NCBI GenBank assembly: GCA_037013495.1
Contig: CM072810.1
Coordinates: forward strand, 81,452,449-81,516,448
Source: Hippophae tibetana
Taxonomy: Eukaryota > Streptophyta > Magnoliopsida > Rosales > Elaeagnaceae
Direction of reading: 5' to 3'
Length of the DNA stretch: 64,000 nt
Shown here: positions 1-11,512 of the stretch, piece after piece
Position numbering within the stretch: the stretch's first letter is position 1
Layout: the number at the start of each line of letters is the position of its first letter
Notes under the pieces: model-generated
Databases searched by the model: none
Told to the model about the DNA's origin: nothing
Seen by the model: only the letters and a program-made list of their open reading frames with translations
Program-made: the position numbers and the translations under genes

Positions 1-556
1 AAATTAGAGTTCCAGCTTTAAACGTCCTAACTTTTAACTTGTGTATCGAAATTACTATTATAATATATCAAATTGAAGCTTGTAACGATTCCTTTTATCT
101 GGGCATGGCTTGGCAAATAACCTCATTTTTTGAATCCAAATTAAACTGTATACTTCACCTACGGAGGGTTTAAGACTTTCGTCTCATATATTCCTTTATT
201 TTGCTTAGTGTTTTCTTAAAAGCTACTGTAACGGAGATTGAGGGGTCGACCAAAAGTGTGTTTAAAAATATTCCAAAGATTTTGAATATCTAACAAAAAT
301 TATCAAGATCGTACAAATATACTCACGATATTTCCAATGGGATATTTTTGGAATATCAAAGGGAAATATTCATTTTCGGTGCAATTATTATTTTTATTTA
401 TTTATGGTCATTTTATGTTAAGCTATTTTATTTTTAGTGAATTTTGGAATTTAATAGGGCTTATTTCCCAAAGGGATTTTTATGCTATTATTCTTTTGGA
501 TACATTTTCCACATTGTACAACAAAATAGCCTCATTTAGGTTGCATTACGTCTAAG
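1..556 (+). repeat. Satellite monomer m0 (partial, 3' 556 bp)
   Basis: The window opens inside F2. The dyad site is the weakened class b (acgatatttccaatggg), which creates the ATG of an open F3 at 337-555. From about 232 it matches the end of m9. Confidence 0.95.
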
Positions 557-1470
557 GTGTTGTACCGTAAAAAAGAAAATACCAGGCTTGTGACAGTGAA
601 AGAACTGATATCATTAATGAAATCATATTTTAGCAATACTTTTGCTTTTATTTTTGGGGTTCTTGATTAAATGCCCAATTTCGACAAATCAAAGGGAGTG
701 ATCATTTTTTATGGCATCAAAAGGATAGGGTTTTATGGACTTGTGGATGTTGTTTTCCTTTGTGGTTTCCTTTCTTATTTATTTTTGAAACCATCTTGTT
801 TTCTTCTTGATCTTTAATTCTATGTTCAATCAATACTTCTTTTTCATAAAAAAAAAAGATAGCAAACAAAAGATGGGTTACACTTTTCATAGTATTAAAA
901 AAAGAACTTTTGATAAATTAGAGTTCCTGCTTTAAACGTCCAAACTTTTAACTCGTGTATCGAAATTACTATTATAATATATCAAATCGAAGCTTGTAAT
1001 GATTCCTATTATCAAGGCATGGCTTGGCAAATAACCTCATTCTTTGATTCCAAATTAAACTGTATACTTCACCTACGGAGGGTTTAAAACTTTCGTCTCA
1101 TATATTCCTTTATTTTGCTTAGTGTTTTCTTAAAAGCTACTATAACGGAGATTGAGGGGTCGACCAAAAGTGTGTTTAAAAATATTCCAAAGATTCTGAA
1201 TATCTAACAAATATTCTCAAGATCGTACAAATATACTAACGATCTTTCCAAAGGGATATTTTTGGAATATCAAAGGGAAATATTAATTTTCGCTGCAATT
1301 ACTATTTTTATTTAATTATGGTCCTTTTATGTTAAGCTATTTTATTTTTAGTGAATTGTGGAATTTAATAGGTCTTTTTTCTCATAGGTATTTTTATGCT
1401 ATTATTATTTTGGATAGATTTTCCACATTGCACAACAAAATAGCCTCATTTAGGTTGCATTACGTCTAAG
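557..1470 (+). repeat. Satellite monomer m1 (914 bp)
   Basis: F1 is stopped by TAA in gattaaatgccc. The private gttcaatc and cttctttttc near 822 are shared with m10, 8217 bp away. Dyad site is class a (CCAAAGGG). Confidence 0.95.
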
Positions 1471-1519
1471 GTGTTGTACCGTAAAAAAGAAAATACCAGG
1501 CTTGTGGCGGTGAAAGAAC

Positions 1520-1533
1520 TGATATCATTAATG
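1520..1533. other. Overlapping palindromes TGATATCA and CATTAATG
   Basis: Two perfect 8-bp palindromes share two bases inside F1. The pair is present in most monomers. The gatctcatt form (m3, m19-m23) loses the first, and the gatacatt form (m42, m44, m46) also loses it. The first contains an EcoRV site. Confidence 0.8.
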
Positions 1534-1638
1534 AAATTATATTTTAGCAATACTTTTGCTTTTCTTTTTGGGGTTCTTGATGGAATGCCCGATTTTGACA
1601 TATCAAAGGGAGTGATCATTTTTTATGCCATCACAAGG

Positions 1639-1647
1639 TTAGGGTTT
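1639..1647 (-). other. Telo-box-like AAACCCTAA
   Basis: TTAGGGTTT on the plus strand, the reverse complement of the plant telo-box AAACCCTAA. Roughly half the monomers carry this form and the rest carry ATAGGGTTT (only AAACCCTA matched). In m33, m35, m37 and m39 it is TTTAGGGTTTT. A single 9-base word can occur by chance in an AT-rich monomer, so function is not implied. Confidence 0.5.
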
Positions 1648-1761
1648 TATGGACTTGTGGATGTTGTTTTCGTTTATGGTTTTGTTTCTTATTTATTTTT
1701 TAAACCATCTTGTTTTCTTCTTGATCTTTAATTCTATGTTTAATCAATACTTCTTCTTCAT

Positions 1762-1769
1762 AAAAAAAA
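1762..1769 (+). repeat. A-tract, length-variable between monomers
   Basis: A run of 8 A in m2, between F1 and F2. The homologous run is about 8 to 12 in other copies (11 in m45 and m46, 12 in m55). Its length explains much of the 910-917 bp monomer variation. A second A-run (attaaaaaaag) lies about 50 bp downstream. Confidence 0.85.
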
Positions 1770-1791
1770 GATAGCAAACAAAAGATGGGTT

Positions 1792-1807
1792 ATACTATTC
1801 ATAGTAT
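1792..1807. other. Dyad D3, ATACTATTCATAGTAT
   Basis: A 16-base near-palindrome with 7-bp arms and a 2-base centre in m2. Other monomers have atactgttcatagtat or atacttttcatagtat (one arm position mismatched), and the tagtaataa type breaks it further. Confidence 0.8.
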
Positions 1808-2070
1808 TAAAAAAAGAACTTTTGATAAATTAGAGTTCTAACTTTAAACGTCCGTAACTTTTAACTCGTATTTCGAAATTACTATTATAATATTTCAAAT
1901 CCATGCTTGTAACGATTCCTATTATCAGGACATGGCTTGGCAATGAACCTCATTTTTTGAATCCAAATTAAACTGTATACTTCACGTACCGAGGGTTTAA
2001 AACTTTCATCTCATATATTCCTTTATTTTGCTTAGTGTTTTCTTAAAAGCTAATGTAACGGAGATTGAGG

Positions 2071-2078
2071 GGTCGACC
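2071..2078. other. Palindrome GGTCGACC (SalI), once per monomer
   Basis: Conserved in most copies about 70 bp upstream of D1. Variants are ggtcgacg (m19-m23), ggtctacc (m28, m29), ggtcggcc (m41, m43, m45) and ggtcaacc (tails of m47, m49, m51, m53, m56, m60, m63, m68). A SalI digest should therefore give 913-bp and multiple-length fragments. Confidence 0.8.
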
Positions 2079-2131
2079 AAAAGTGTGTTTAAAAATATTC
2101 CAAAGTTTCTGAATATCTAAAAAATATTCTC

Positions 2132-2159
2132 AAGATCGTACAAATATACTCACGATCTT
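2132..2159. other. Dyad D1, AAGATCGT-N12-ACGATCTT (reference copy)
   Basis: Perfect 8-bp inverted repeat around a 12-base loop in m2, found at the same place in nearly all class a and class h monomers. In class b monomers the right arm reads ACGATATT (7 of 8 matched). In m41, m43 and m45 the left arm reads AAGATCGG. In m32 the left arm is deleted. It could extrude as a hairpin or be a dimeric protein site; neither can be decided from sequence. Confidence 0.85.
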
Positions 2160-2180
2160 TCCAAAGGGATATTTTTGGAA
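2159..2180. other. Dyad D2, TTCCAAA-N8-TTTGGAA (reference copy)
   Basis: Perfect 7-bp inverted repeat with an 8-base loop, sharing one base with D1 so the two hairpins would be back to back. In class b and h monomers the left arm is TTCCAAT, giving 6 of 7 matches and incidentally creating the ATG of F3. Confidence 0.85.
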
Positions 2181-2383
2181 TATCAAAGGGAAATATTCAT
2201 TTTCGCTGCAATTATTATTTTTATTTAATTATGGTCCTTTTATGTTAAGCTATTTTAGTTTTAGTGAATTGTGGAATTTAATAGGTCTTATTTCTCAAAG
2301 GGATTTTTATGCTATTATTCTTTTGGATACATTTTCCACATTGTACAACAAAATAGCCTCATTTAGGTTGCATTACGTCTAAG

Positions 2384-3293
2384 GTGTTGTACCGTAAAAA
2401 AGAAAATACCAGGCTTGTGACGGTGAAAGAACTGATCTCATTAATGAAATTATATTTTAGCAATACTTTTGCTTTTCTTTCTGGGGTTCTTGATTAAATT
2501 CCCGATTTCGACAAATCAAAGGGAGTGAAAATTTTTTTGGCATCAAAAGGATAGGGTTTTATGGACTTGTGGATGTTGTTTTCGTTTGTGGTTTTGTTTC
2601 TTATTTATTTTTGAAACCATCTTGTTTTCTTCTTGATCTTTAATTCTATGTTTAATCAATACTTCTTCTTCATAAAAAAAAGATAGCAAACAAAAGATGG
2701 GTTATACTTTTCATAGTATTAAAAAGAGAACTTTTGATAAATTAGAGTTCGAGCTTTAAACGTCCTAACTTTTAACTCGTGTATCGAAATTACTATTATA
2801 ATATATCAAATCGAAGCTTGTAACGATTCCTATTATCCGGGCATGGCTTGGAAAATTACCTCATTTTTGAATCCAAATTAAACTGTATACTTCACCTACG
2901 GAGGGTTTAAAACTTTCGTCTCATATATTCCTTTATTTTGCTTAGTGTTTTCTTAAAAGCTACTATAACGGAGATTGAGGCGTCGACCAAAAGTGTGTTT
3001 AAAAATATTCCAAAGATTCTGAATATCTAAAAAATATTCTCAAGATCGTACAAATATACTCACGATCTTTCCAAAGGGATATTTTTGGAATATCAAAGGG
3101 AAAAATTCATTTTCGGTGCAATTATTATTTTTATTTAATTATGGTCCTTTTATGTTAAGCTATTTTATTTTTAGTGAATTGTGGAATTTAATAGGTCTTA
3201 TTTCTCATAGGTATTTTTATGCTATTATTCTTTTGGATACATTTTCCACATTGCACAACAAAATAGCCTCATTTAGGTTGCATTACGTCTAAG
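2384..3293 (+). repeat. Satellite monomer m3 (910 bp)
   Basis: F1 has TAA (gattaaattccc) and the run gaaaatttttttgg. It matches m12 up to about 2764 (gttcgagc) and then diverges from it. One T is lost in catttttgaatcc. Dyad site is class a. Confidence 0.95.
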
Positions 3294-4206
3294 GTGTTGT
3301 ACCGTAAAAAAGAAAATACCAGGCTTGTGACGGTGAAAGAACTGATATCATTAATGAAATCATATTTTAGCAATACTTTTGCTTTTCTTTTTGGGGTTCT
3401 TGATGGAATGCCCGATTTTGACATATCAAAGGGAGTGATCATTTTTTATGCCATCACAAGGTTAGGGTTTTATGGACTTGTGGATGTTGTTTTCGTTTAT
3501 GGTTTTGTTTCTTATTTATTTTTTAAACCATCTTGTTTTCTTCTTGATCTTTAATTCTATGTTTAATCAATACTTCTTCTTCATAAAAAAAAGATAGCAA
3601 ACAAAAGATGGGTTATACTTTTCATAGTATTAAAAAAAGAACTTTTGATAAATTAGAGTTCCAACTTTAAACGTCCGTAACTTTTAACTCGTGTTTCAAA
3701 ATTACTATTATAATATTTCAAATCCATGCTTGTAACGATTCCTATTATCAGGGCATGGCTTGGCAAAGAACCTCATTTTTTGAATCCAAATTAAACTGTA
3801 TACTTCACGTACCGAGGGTTTAAAACTTTCGTCTCATATATTCCTTTATTTTGCTTAGTGTTTTCTTAAAAGCTAATGTAACGGAGATTGAGGGGTCGAC
3901 CAAAAGTGTGTTAGAAAATATTCCAATGATTCTGAATATCTAACAAATATTCTCGAGATCGTACAAATATACTCACGATCTTTCCAAAGGGATATTTTTG
4001 GAATATCAAAGGGAAATATTCATTTTCGGTGCAATTATTATTTTTATTTAATTATGGTCCTTTTATATTAAGCTATTTTATTTTTAGTGAATTGTGGAAT
4101 TTAATAGGTCTTATTTCTCATAGGTATTTTTATGCTATTATTCTTTTGGATACATTTTCCACATTTTACAACAAAATAGCCTCATTTAGGTTGCATTACG
4201 TCTAAG
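3294..4206 (+). repeat. Satellite monomer m4 (913 bp)
   Basis: F1 is open for 86 codons and differs from m2 at two residues. It shares atatttcaaatccatgc with m2 and m11. Dyad site is class a, with ctcgagatcg just upstream. Confidence 0.95.
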
Positions 4207-5120
4207 GTGTTGTACCGTAAAAAAGAAAATACCAGGCTTGTGACGGTGAAAGAACTGATATCATTAATGAAATCATATTTTAGCAATACTTTTGCTTTTA
4301 TTTTTGGGGTTCTTGATTAAATGCCCGATTTCGACAAATCAAAGGGAGTGATCATTTTTTATGGCATCAAAAGGATAGGGTTTTATGGACTTGTGGATGT
4401 TGTTTTCGTTTGTGGTTTCGTTTCTTATTTATTTTTGAAACCATCTTGTTTTCTTCTTGATCTTTAATTCTATGTTTAATCAATACTTCTTCTTCATAAA
4501 AAAAAAAGATAGCAAACAAAAGATGGGTTACACTTTTCATAGTATTAAAAAAAGAACTTTTGATAAATTAGAGTTCCAGCTTTAAACGTCCAAACTTTTA
4601 ACTCGTGTATCGAAATTACTATTATAATATATCAAATCGAAGCTTATAATGATTCCTATTATCCGGGCATGGCTTGGCAAATAACCTCATTTTTTGAATC
4701 CAAATTAAACTGTATACTACACCTACCGAGGGTTTAAAACATTCGGCTCATATATTCCTTTATTTTGCTTAGTGTTTTCTTAAAAGCTACTGTAACGGAG
4801 ATTGAGGGGTCGACCAAAAGTGTGTTTAAAAATATTCCAAAGATTCTGAATATCTAAAAAATATTCTCAAGATCGTACAAATATACTCACGATCTTTCCA
4901 AAGGGATATTTTTGGAATATCAAAGGGAAATATTCATTTTCGCTACAATTATTATTTTTATTTAATTATGGTCCTTTTATGTTAAGCTATTTTATTTTTA
5001 GTGAATTGTGGAATTTAATAGGTCTTATTTCTCATAGGTATTTTTATGCTATTATTCTTTTGGATACATTTTCCACATTGCACAACAAAATAGCCTCATT
5101 TAGGTTGCATTACGTCTAAG
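4207..5120 (+). repeat. Satellite monomer m5 (914 bp)
   Basis: F1 has TAA in gattaaatg. F2 has ctttaaacg and cttataatgattcc, as in m7. Dyad site is class a. Confidence 0.95.
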
Positions 5121-6034
5121 GTGTTGTACCGTAAAAAAGAAAATACCAGGCTTGTGACGGTGAAAGAACTGATATCATTAATGAAATCATATTTTAGCAA
5201 TACTTTTGCTTTTATTTTTTCGGTTCTTGATTAAATGCCCGATTTCGACAAATCAAAGGGAGTGATCATTTTTTATGGCATCAAAAGGATAGGGTTTTAT
5301 GGACTTGTGGATGTTGTTTTCGTTTGTGGTTTCTTTTCTTATTTATTTTTGAACCCATCTTATTTTCTTCTTGATCTTTAATTCTATGTTTAATCAATAC
5401 TTCTTCTTCATAAAAAAAAAGATAACAAACAAAAGATGGGTTATACTATTCATAGTATTAAAAAAAGAACTTTTGATAAATTAGAGTTCCAACTTCAAAC
5501 GTCCGTAATTTTTAACTCGTGTATCGAAACTACTATTATAATATATCAAATCGAAGCTTGTAACAATTCTTATTATCAGGGCATGGCTTGGCAAATAACC
5601 TCATTTTTTGAATCCAAATTAAACTGTATACTACACCTACCGAGGGTTTAAAACATTCGGCTCATATATTTTTTTATTTTGCTTAGTGTTTTCTTAAAAG
5701 CTACTATAACGGAGATTGAGGGGTCGACCAAAAGTGTGTTTAAAAATATTCCCAAGATTCTGAATATCTAACAAATATTCTCAAGATCGTACAAATATAC
5801 TAACGATCTTTCCAAAGGGATATTTTTGGAATATCAAAGGGAAAAATTCATTTTCGGTGCAATTATTATTTTTATTTAATTATGGTCCTTTTATGTTAAG
5901 CTATTTTATTTTTAGTGAATTGTGGAATTGAATAGGTCTTATTTCTCATAAGTATTTTTATGCTATTATTATTTTGGATAGATTTTCCACATTGCACAAC
6001 AAAATAGTCTCATTTAGGTTGCATTACGTCTAAG
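5121..6034 (+). repeat. Satellite monomer m6 (914 bp)
   Basis: F1 is stopped by TAA. F2 is open at 5436-5651 because of cttcaaacg instead of ctttaaacg. From about 5280 the sequence is repeated in m8, 1826 bp on. Dyad site is class a. Confidence 0.95.
5554..5559. other. HindIII site AAGCTT, once per monomer
   Basis: Shown in m6. Present at the same place in nearly all monomers; lost where the type is ccatgcttg (m2, m4, m11) and in m30 (cgaatcttg). It predicts a strong 913-bp HindIII ladder. Confidence 0.8.
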
Positions 6035-6946
6035 GTGTTGTACCGTAAAAAAGAAAATACCAGGCTTGTGGCGGTGAAAGAACTGATATCATTAATGAAA
6101 TTATATTTTAGCAATACTTTTGCTTTTCTTTTTGGGGTTCTTGATGGAATGCCCTAATTCGACATATCAAAGGGAGTGATCATTTTTTATGGTATCACAA
6201 GGTTTGGGTTTTATGGACTTGTGGATGTTGTTTTCGTTTATGGTTTCATTTCTTATTTATTTTTGAAACCATCGTATTTTCTTCTTGATCTTTAATTCTA
6301 TGTTTAATCAATACTTCCTCTTCAAAAAGAAAAGATAGCAAACAAAAGATGGGTTATACTGTTCATAGTATTAAAAAAAGAACTTTTGATAAATTAGAGT
6401 TCCAACTTTAAACGTCCAAACTTTTAACTCGTGTATCGAAATTACTATTATAATATATCAAATCGAAGCTTATAATGATTCCTATTATCCGGGCATGGCT
6501 TGGCAAATAACCTCATTTTTTGAATCCAAATTAAACTGTATACTACACCTACCGAGGGTTTAAAACATTCGGCTCATATATTCCTTTATTTTGCTTAGTG
6601 TTTTCTTAAAAGCTACTGTAACGGAGATTGAGGGGTCGACCAAAAGTGTGTTTAAAAATATTCCAAAGATTCTGAATATCTAAAAAATATTCTCAAGATC
6701 GTACAAATATACTCACGATCTTTCCAAAGGGATATTTTTGGAATATCAAAGGGAAAAATTCATTTTCGGTGCAATTATTATTTTTATTTAATTATGGCCC
6801 TTTTATGTTAAGCTATTTTATTTTTAGTGAATTGTGGAATTGAATAGGTCTTATTTCTCATAGGTATTTTTATGCTATTATTATTTTGGATAGATTTTCC
6901 ACATTGCACAACAAAATAGCCTCATTTAGGTTGCATTACGTCTAAG
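6035..6946 (+). repeat. Satellite monomer m7 (912 bp)
   Basis: F1 is stopped in ccctaattcgac. cttcctcttcaaaaag stands before the A-tract. Its first half matches m9. Dyad site is class a. Confidence 0.95.
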
Positions 6947-7860
6947 GTGTTGTACCGTAAAAAAGAAAATACCAGGCTTGTGACGGTGAAAGAACTGATA
7001 TCATTAATGAAATTATATTTTAGGAATACTTTTGCTTTTCTTTCTGGGGTTCTTGATTAAATTCCCGATTTCGACAAATCAAAGGGAGTGATCATTTTTT
7101 ATGGCATCAAAAGGATAGGGTTTTATGGACTTGTGGATGTTGTTTTCGTTTGTGGTTTCATTTCTTATTTATTTTTGAACCCATCTTATTTTCTTCTTGA
7201 TCTTTAATTCTATGTTTAATCAATACTTCTTCTTCATAAAAAAAAAGATAACAAACAAAAGATGGGTTATACTATTCATAGTATTAAAAAAAGAACTTTT
7301 GATAAATTAGAGTTCCAACTTCAAACGTCCGTAATTTTTAACTCGTGTATCGAAACTACTATTATAATATATCAAATCGAAGCTTGTAACAATTCTTATT
7401 ATCAGGGCATGGCTTGGCAAATAACCTCATTTTTTGAATCCAAATTAAACTGTATACTACACCTACCGAGGGTTTAAAACATTCGGCTCATATATTTTTT
7501 TATTTTGCTTAGTGTTTTCTTAAAAGCTACTATAACGGAGATTGAGGGGTCGACCAAAAGTGTGTTTAAAAATATTCCCAAGATTCTGAATATCTAACAA
7601 ATATTCTCAAGATCGTACAAATATACTAACGATCTTTCCAAAGGGATATTTTTGGAATATCAAAGGGAAAAATTCATTTTCGGTGCAATTATTATTTTTA
7701 TTTAATTATGGTCCTTTTATGTTAAGCTATTTTATTTTTAGTGAATTGTGGAATTGAATAGGTCTTATTTCTCATAAGTATTTTTATGCTATTATTATTT
7801 TGGATAGATTTTCCACATTGCACAACAAAATAGCCTCATTTAGGTTGCATTACGTCTAAG
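6947..7860 (+). repeat. Satellite monomer m8 (914 bp)
   Basis: F1 has TAA (gattaaattccc). F2 is open at 7262-7477, translating identically to m6. Dyad site is class a. Confidence 0.95.
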
Positions 7861-8773
7861 GTGTTGTACCGTAAAAAAGAAAATACCAGGCTTGTGGCGG
7901 TGAAAGAACTGATATCATTAATGAAATTATATTTTAGCAATACTTTTGCTTTTCTTTTTGGGGTTCTTGATGGAATGCCCTAATTCGACATATCAAAGGG
8001 AGTGATCATTTTTTATGGTATCACAAGGTTTGGGTTTTATGGACTTGTGGATGTTGTTTTCGTTTATGGTTTCATTTCTTATTTATTTTTGAAACCATCG
8101 TATTTTCTTCTTGATCTTTAATTCTATGTTTAATCAATACTTCCTCTTCAAAAAGAAAAGATAGCAAACAAAAGATGGGTTATACTGTTCATAGTATTAA
8201 AAAAAGAACTTTTGATAAATTAGAGTTCCAACTTTAAACGTACGTCACTTTTAACTCGTGTATCGAAACTACTATTATAATATATCAAATCGAAGCTTGT
8301 ATCGATTCCTATTATCAGGGCATGGCTTGGCAAAGAACCTCATTTTTTGAATCCAAATTAAACTGTATACTTCACCTACCGAGGGTTTAAAACTTTCGTC
8401 TCATATATTCCTTTATTTTGCTTAGTGTTTTCTTAAAAGCTACTATAACGGAGATTGAGGGGTCGACCAAAAGTGTGTTTAAAAATATTCCAAAGATTTT
8501 GAATATCTAACAAAAATTATCAAGATCGTACAAATATACTCACGATATTTCCAATGGGATATTTTTGGAATATCAAAGGGAAATATTCATTTTCGGTGCA
8601 ATTATTATTTTTATTTATTTATGGTCATTTTATGTTAAGCTATTTTATTTTTAGTGAATTGTGGAATTTAATAGGTCTTATTTCTCATAGGTAATTTTAT
8701 GCTATTATTCTTTTGGATACATTTTCCACATTGTACAACAAAATAGCCTCATTTAGGTAGCATTACGACTAAG
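7861..8773 (+). repeat. Satellite monomer m9 (913 bp)
   Basis: F1 is stopped in ccctaattcgac. F2 carries cgtacgtcac and cttgtatcg. Dyad site is class b, but F3 is broken by gtaattttatgc. Nearly repeated in m13. The last bases read tagcattacgac, as at the end of m17. Confidence 0.95.
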
Positions 8774-9687
8774 GTGTTGTACCGTAAAAAAGAAAATACC
8801 AGGCTTGTGACGGTGAAAGAACTGATATCATTAATGAAATCATATTTTAGCAATACTTTTGCTTTTATTTTTGGGGTTCTTGATTAAATGCCCGATTTCA
8901 ACAAATCAAAGGGAGTGATCATTTTTTATGGCATCAAAAGGATAGGGTTTTATGGACTTGTGGATGTTGTTTTCGTTTGTGGTTTCGTTTCTTATTTATT
9001 TTTGAAACCATCTTGTTTTCTTCTTGATCTTTAATTCTATGTTCAATCAATACTTCTTTTTCATAAAAAAAAAGATAGCAAACAAAAGATGGGTTACACT
9101 TTTCATAGTATTAAAAAAAGAACTTTTGATAAATTAGAGTTCCTGCTTTAAACGTCCAAACTTTTAACTCGTGTATCGAAATTACTATTATAATATATCA
9201 AATCGAAGCTTGTAATGATTCCTATTATCAGGGCATGGCTTGGCAAATAACCTCATTCTTTGAATCCAAATTAAACTGTATACTTCACCTACGGAGGGTT
9301 TAAAACTTTCGTCTCATATATTCCTTTATTTTGCTTAGTGTTTTCTTAAAAGCTACTATAACGGAGATTGAGGGGTCGACCAAAAGTGTGTTTAAAAATA
9401 TTCCAAAGATTCTGAATATCTAAAAAATATTCTCAAGATCGTACAAATATACTCACGATCTTTCCAAAGGGATATTTTTGGAATATCAAAGGGAAAAATT
9501 CATTTTCGGTGCAATTATTATTTTTATTTAATTATGGCCCTTTTATGTTAAGCTATTTTATTTTAAGTGAATTGTGGAATTGAATAGGTCTTATTTCTCA
9601 TAAGTATTTTTATGCTATTATTCTTTTGGATTGATTTTCCACATTGCACAACAAAATAGCCTCATTTAGGTTTGCATTACGTCTAAG
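8774..9687 (+). repeat. Satellite monomer m10 (914 bp)
   Basis: Counterpart of m1 (same gttcaatc). F1 has TAA. One T is inserted in ggtttgcattacg at the end. Dyad site is class a. Confidence 0.95.
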
Positions 9688-10600
9688 GTGTTGTACCGTA
9701 AAAAAGAAAATATCAGGCTTGTGGCGGTGAAAGAACTGATATCATTAATGAAATTATATTTTAGCAATACTTTTGCTTTTCTTTTTGGGGTTCTTGATGG
9801 AATGCCCGATTTTGACATATCAAAGGGAGTGATCATTTTTTATGCCATCACAAGGTTAGGGTTTTATGGACTTGTGGATGTTGTTTTCGTTTATGGTTTT
9901 GTTTCTTATTTATTTTTTAAACCATCTTGTTTTCTTCTTGATCTTTAATTCTATGTTTAATCAATACTTCTTCTTCATAAAAAAAAGATAGCAAACAAAA
10001 GATGGGTTATACTATTCATAGTATTAAAAAAAGAACTTTTGATAAATTAGAGTTCTAACTTTAAACGTCCGTAACTTTTAACTCGTATTTCGAAATTACT
10101 ATTATAATATTTCAAATCCATGCTTGTAACGATTCCTATTATCAGGACATGGCTTGGCAATGAACCTCATTTTTTGAATCCAAATTAAACTGTATACTTC
10201 ACGTACCGAGGGTTTAAAACTTCCGTCTCATATATTCCTTTATTTTGCTTAGTGTTTTCTTACAAGCTAATGTAACGGAGATTGAGGGGTCGACCAAAAG
10301 TGTGTTTAAAAATATTCCAAAGTTTCTGAATATCTAAAAAATATTCTCAAGATCGTACAAATATACTCACGATCTTTCCAAAGGGATATTTTTGGAATAT
10401 CAAAGGGAAATATTCATTTTCGCTGCAATTATTATTTTTATTTAATTATGGTCCTTTTATGTTAAGCTATTTTAGTTTTAGTGAATTGTGGAATTTAATA
10501 GGTCTTATTTCTCAAAGGGATTTTTATGCTATTATTCTTTTGGATACATTTTCCACATTGTACAACAAAATAGCCTCATTTAGGTTGCATTACGTCTAAG
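9688..10600 (+). repeat. Satellite monomer m11 (913 bp)
   Basis: Counterpart of m2: F1 is open for 86 codons with one residue change (aatatcagg). It shares caggacatgg and caatgaacc. Dyad site is class a. Confidence 0.95.
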
Positions 10601-11512
10601 GTGTTGTACCGTAAAAAAGAAAATACCAGGCTTGTGACGGTGAAAAAACTGATCTCATTAATGAAATTATATTTTAGCAATACTTTTGCTTTTCTTTCTG
10701 GGGTTCTTGATTAAATTCCCGATTTCGACAAATCAAAGGGAGTGAAAATTTTTTTGGCATCAAAAGGATAGGGTTTTATGGACTTGTGGATGTTGTTTTC
10801 GTTTGTGGTTTTGTTTCTTATTTATTTTTAAAACCATCTTGTTTTCTTCTTGATCTTTAATTCTATGTTTAATCAATACTTCTTCTTCATAAAAAAAAGA
10901 TAGCAAACAAAAGATGGGTTATACTTTTCATAGTATTGAAAAAAGAACTTTTGATAAATTAGAGTTCGAGCTTTAAACGTCCGTAATTTTTAACTCGTGT
11001 ATCGAAACTATTATTATAATATATCAAATCGAAGCTTGTAACAATTCTTCTTATCAGGGCATGGCTTGGCAAATAACCTCATTTTTTGAATCCAAATTAA
11101 ACTGTATACTACACCTACCGAGGGTTTAAAACATTCGGCTCATATATTTTTTTATTTTGCTTAGTGTTTTCTTAAAAGCTACTATAACGGAGATTGAGGG
11201 GTCGACCAAAAGTGTGTTTAAAAATATTCCCAAGATTCTGAATATCTAACAAATATTCTCAAGATCGTACAAATATACTAACGATCTTTCGAAAGGGATA
11301 TTTTTGGAATATCAAAGGGAAAAATTCATTTTCGGTGCAATTATTATTTTTATTTAATTATGGTCCTTTTATGTTAAGCTATTTTATTTTTAGTGAATTG
11401 TGGAATTGAATAGGTCTTATTTCTCATAAGTATTTTTATGCTATTATTATTTTGGATAGATTTTCCACATTGCACAACAAAATAGCCTCATTTAGGTTGC
11501 ATTACGTCTAAG
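10601..11512 (+). repeat. Satellite monomer m12 (912 bp, chimeric)
   Basis: The first ~380 bp match m3 (gaaaatttttttgg, gttcgagc). The remainder matches m6/m8 (gtccgtaatttttaac, acaattctt). The switch lies close to 10982. Dyad site is class a with one base changed (ctttcgaaaggg). Confidence 0.95.

Larger units (their letters stand above)
1471..2383 (+). repeat. Satellite monomer m2 (913 bp)
   Basis: F1 is open for 86 codons. F2 is stopped early by ctttaa. ccatgcttg destroys the HindIII site. Near-identical to m11. Dyad site is class a. Used here as reference for the dyad positions. Confidence 0.95.

Noticed and set aside
1639..1647. Interstitial telomere repeat
   Set aside because: Only one TTAGGG-like word per monomer and never two in tandem; at most a telo-box.
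2190..2215. CENP-B box (TTCG-N4-A-N2-CGGG)
   Set aside because: ttcg-N4-a-N2 occurs in the monomer (ttcggtgcaat and ttcgtctcata), but the required CGGG is replaced by TATT, so the essential core is absent.
8686..8760. Special regulatory element at gtaattttatgc in m9 and m13
   Set aside because: It is a single-base variant shared because m13 copies m9; no other support.
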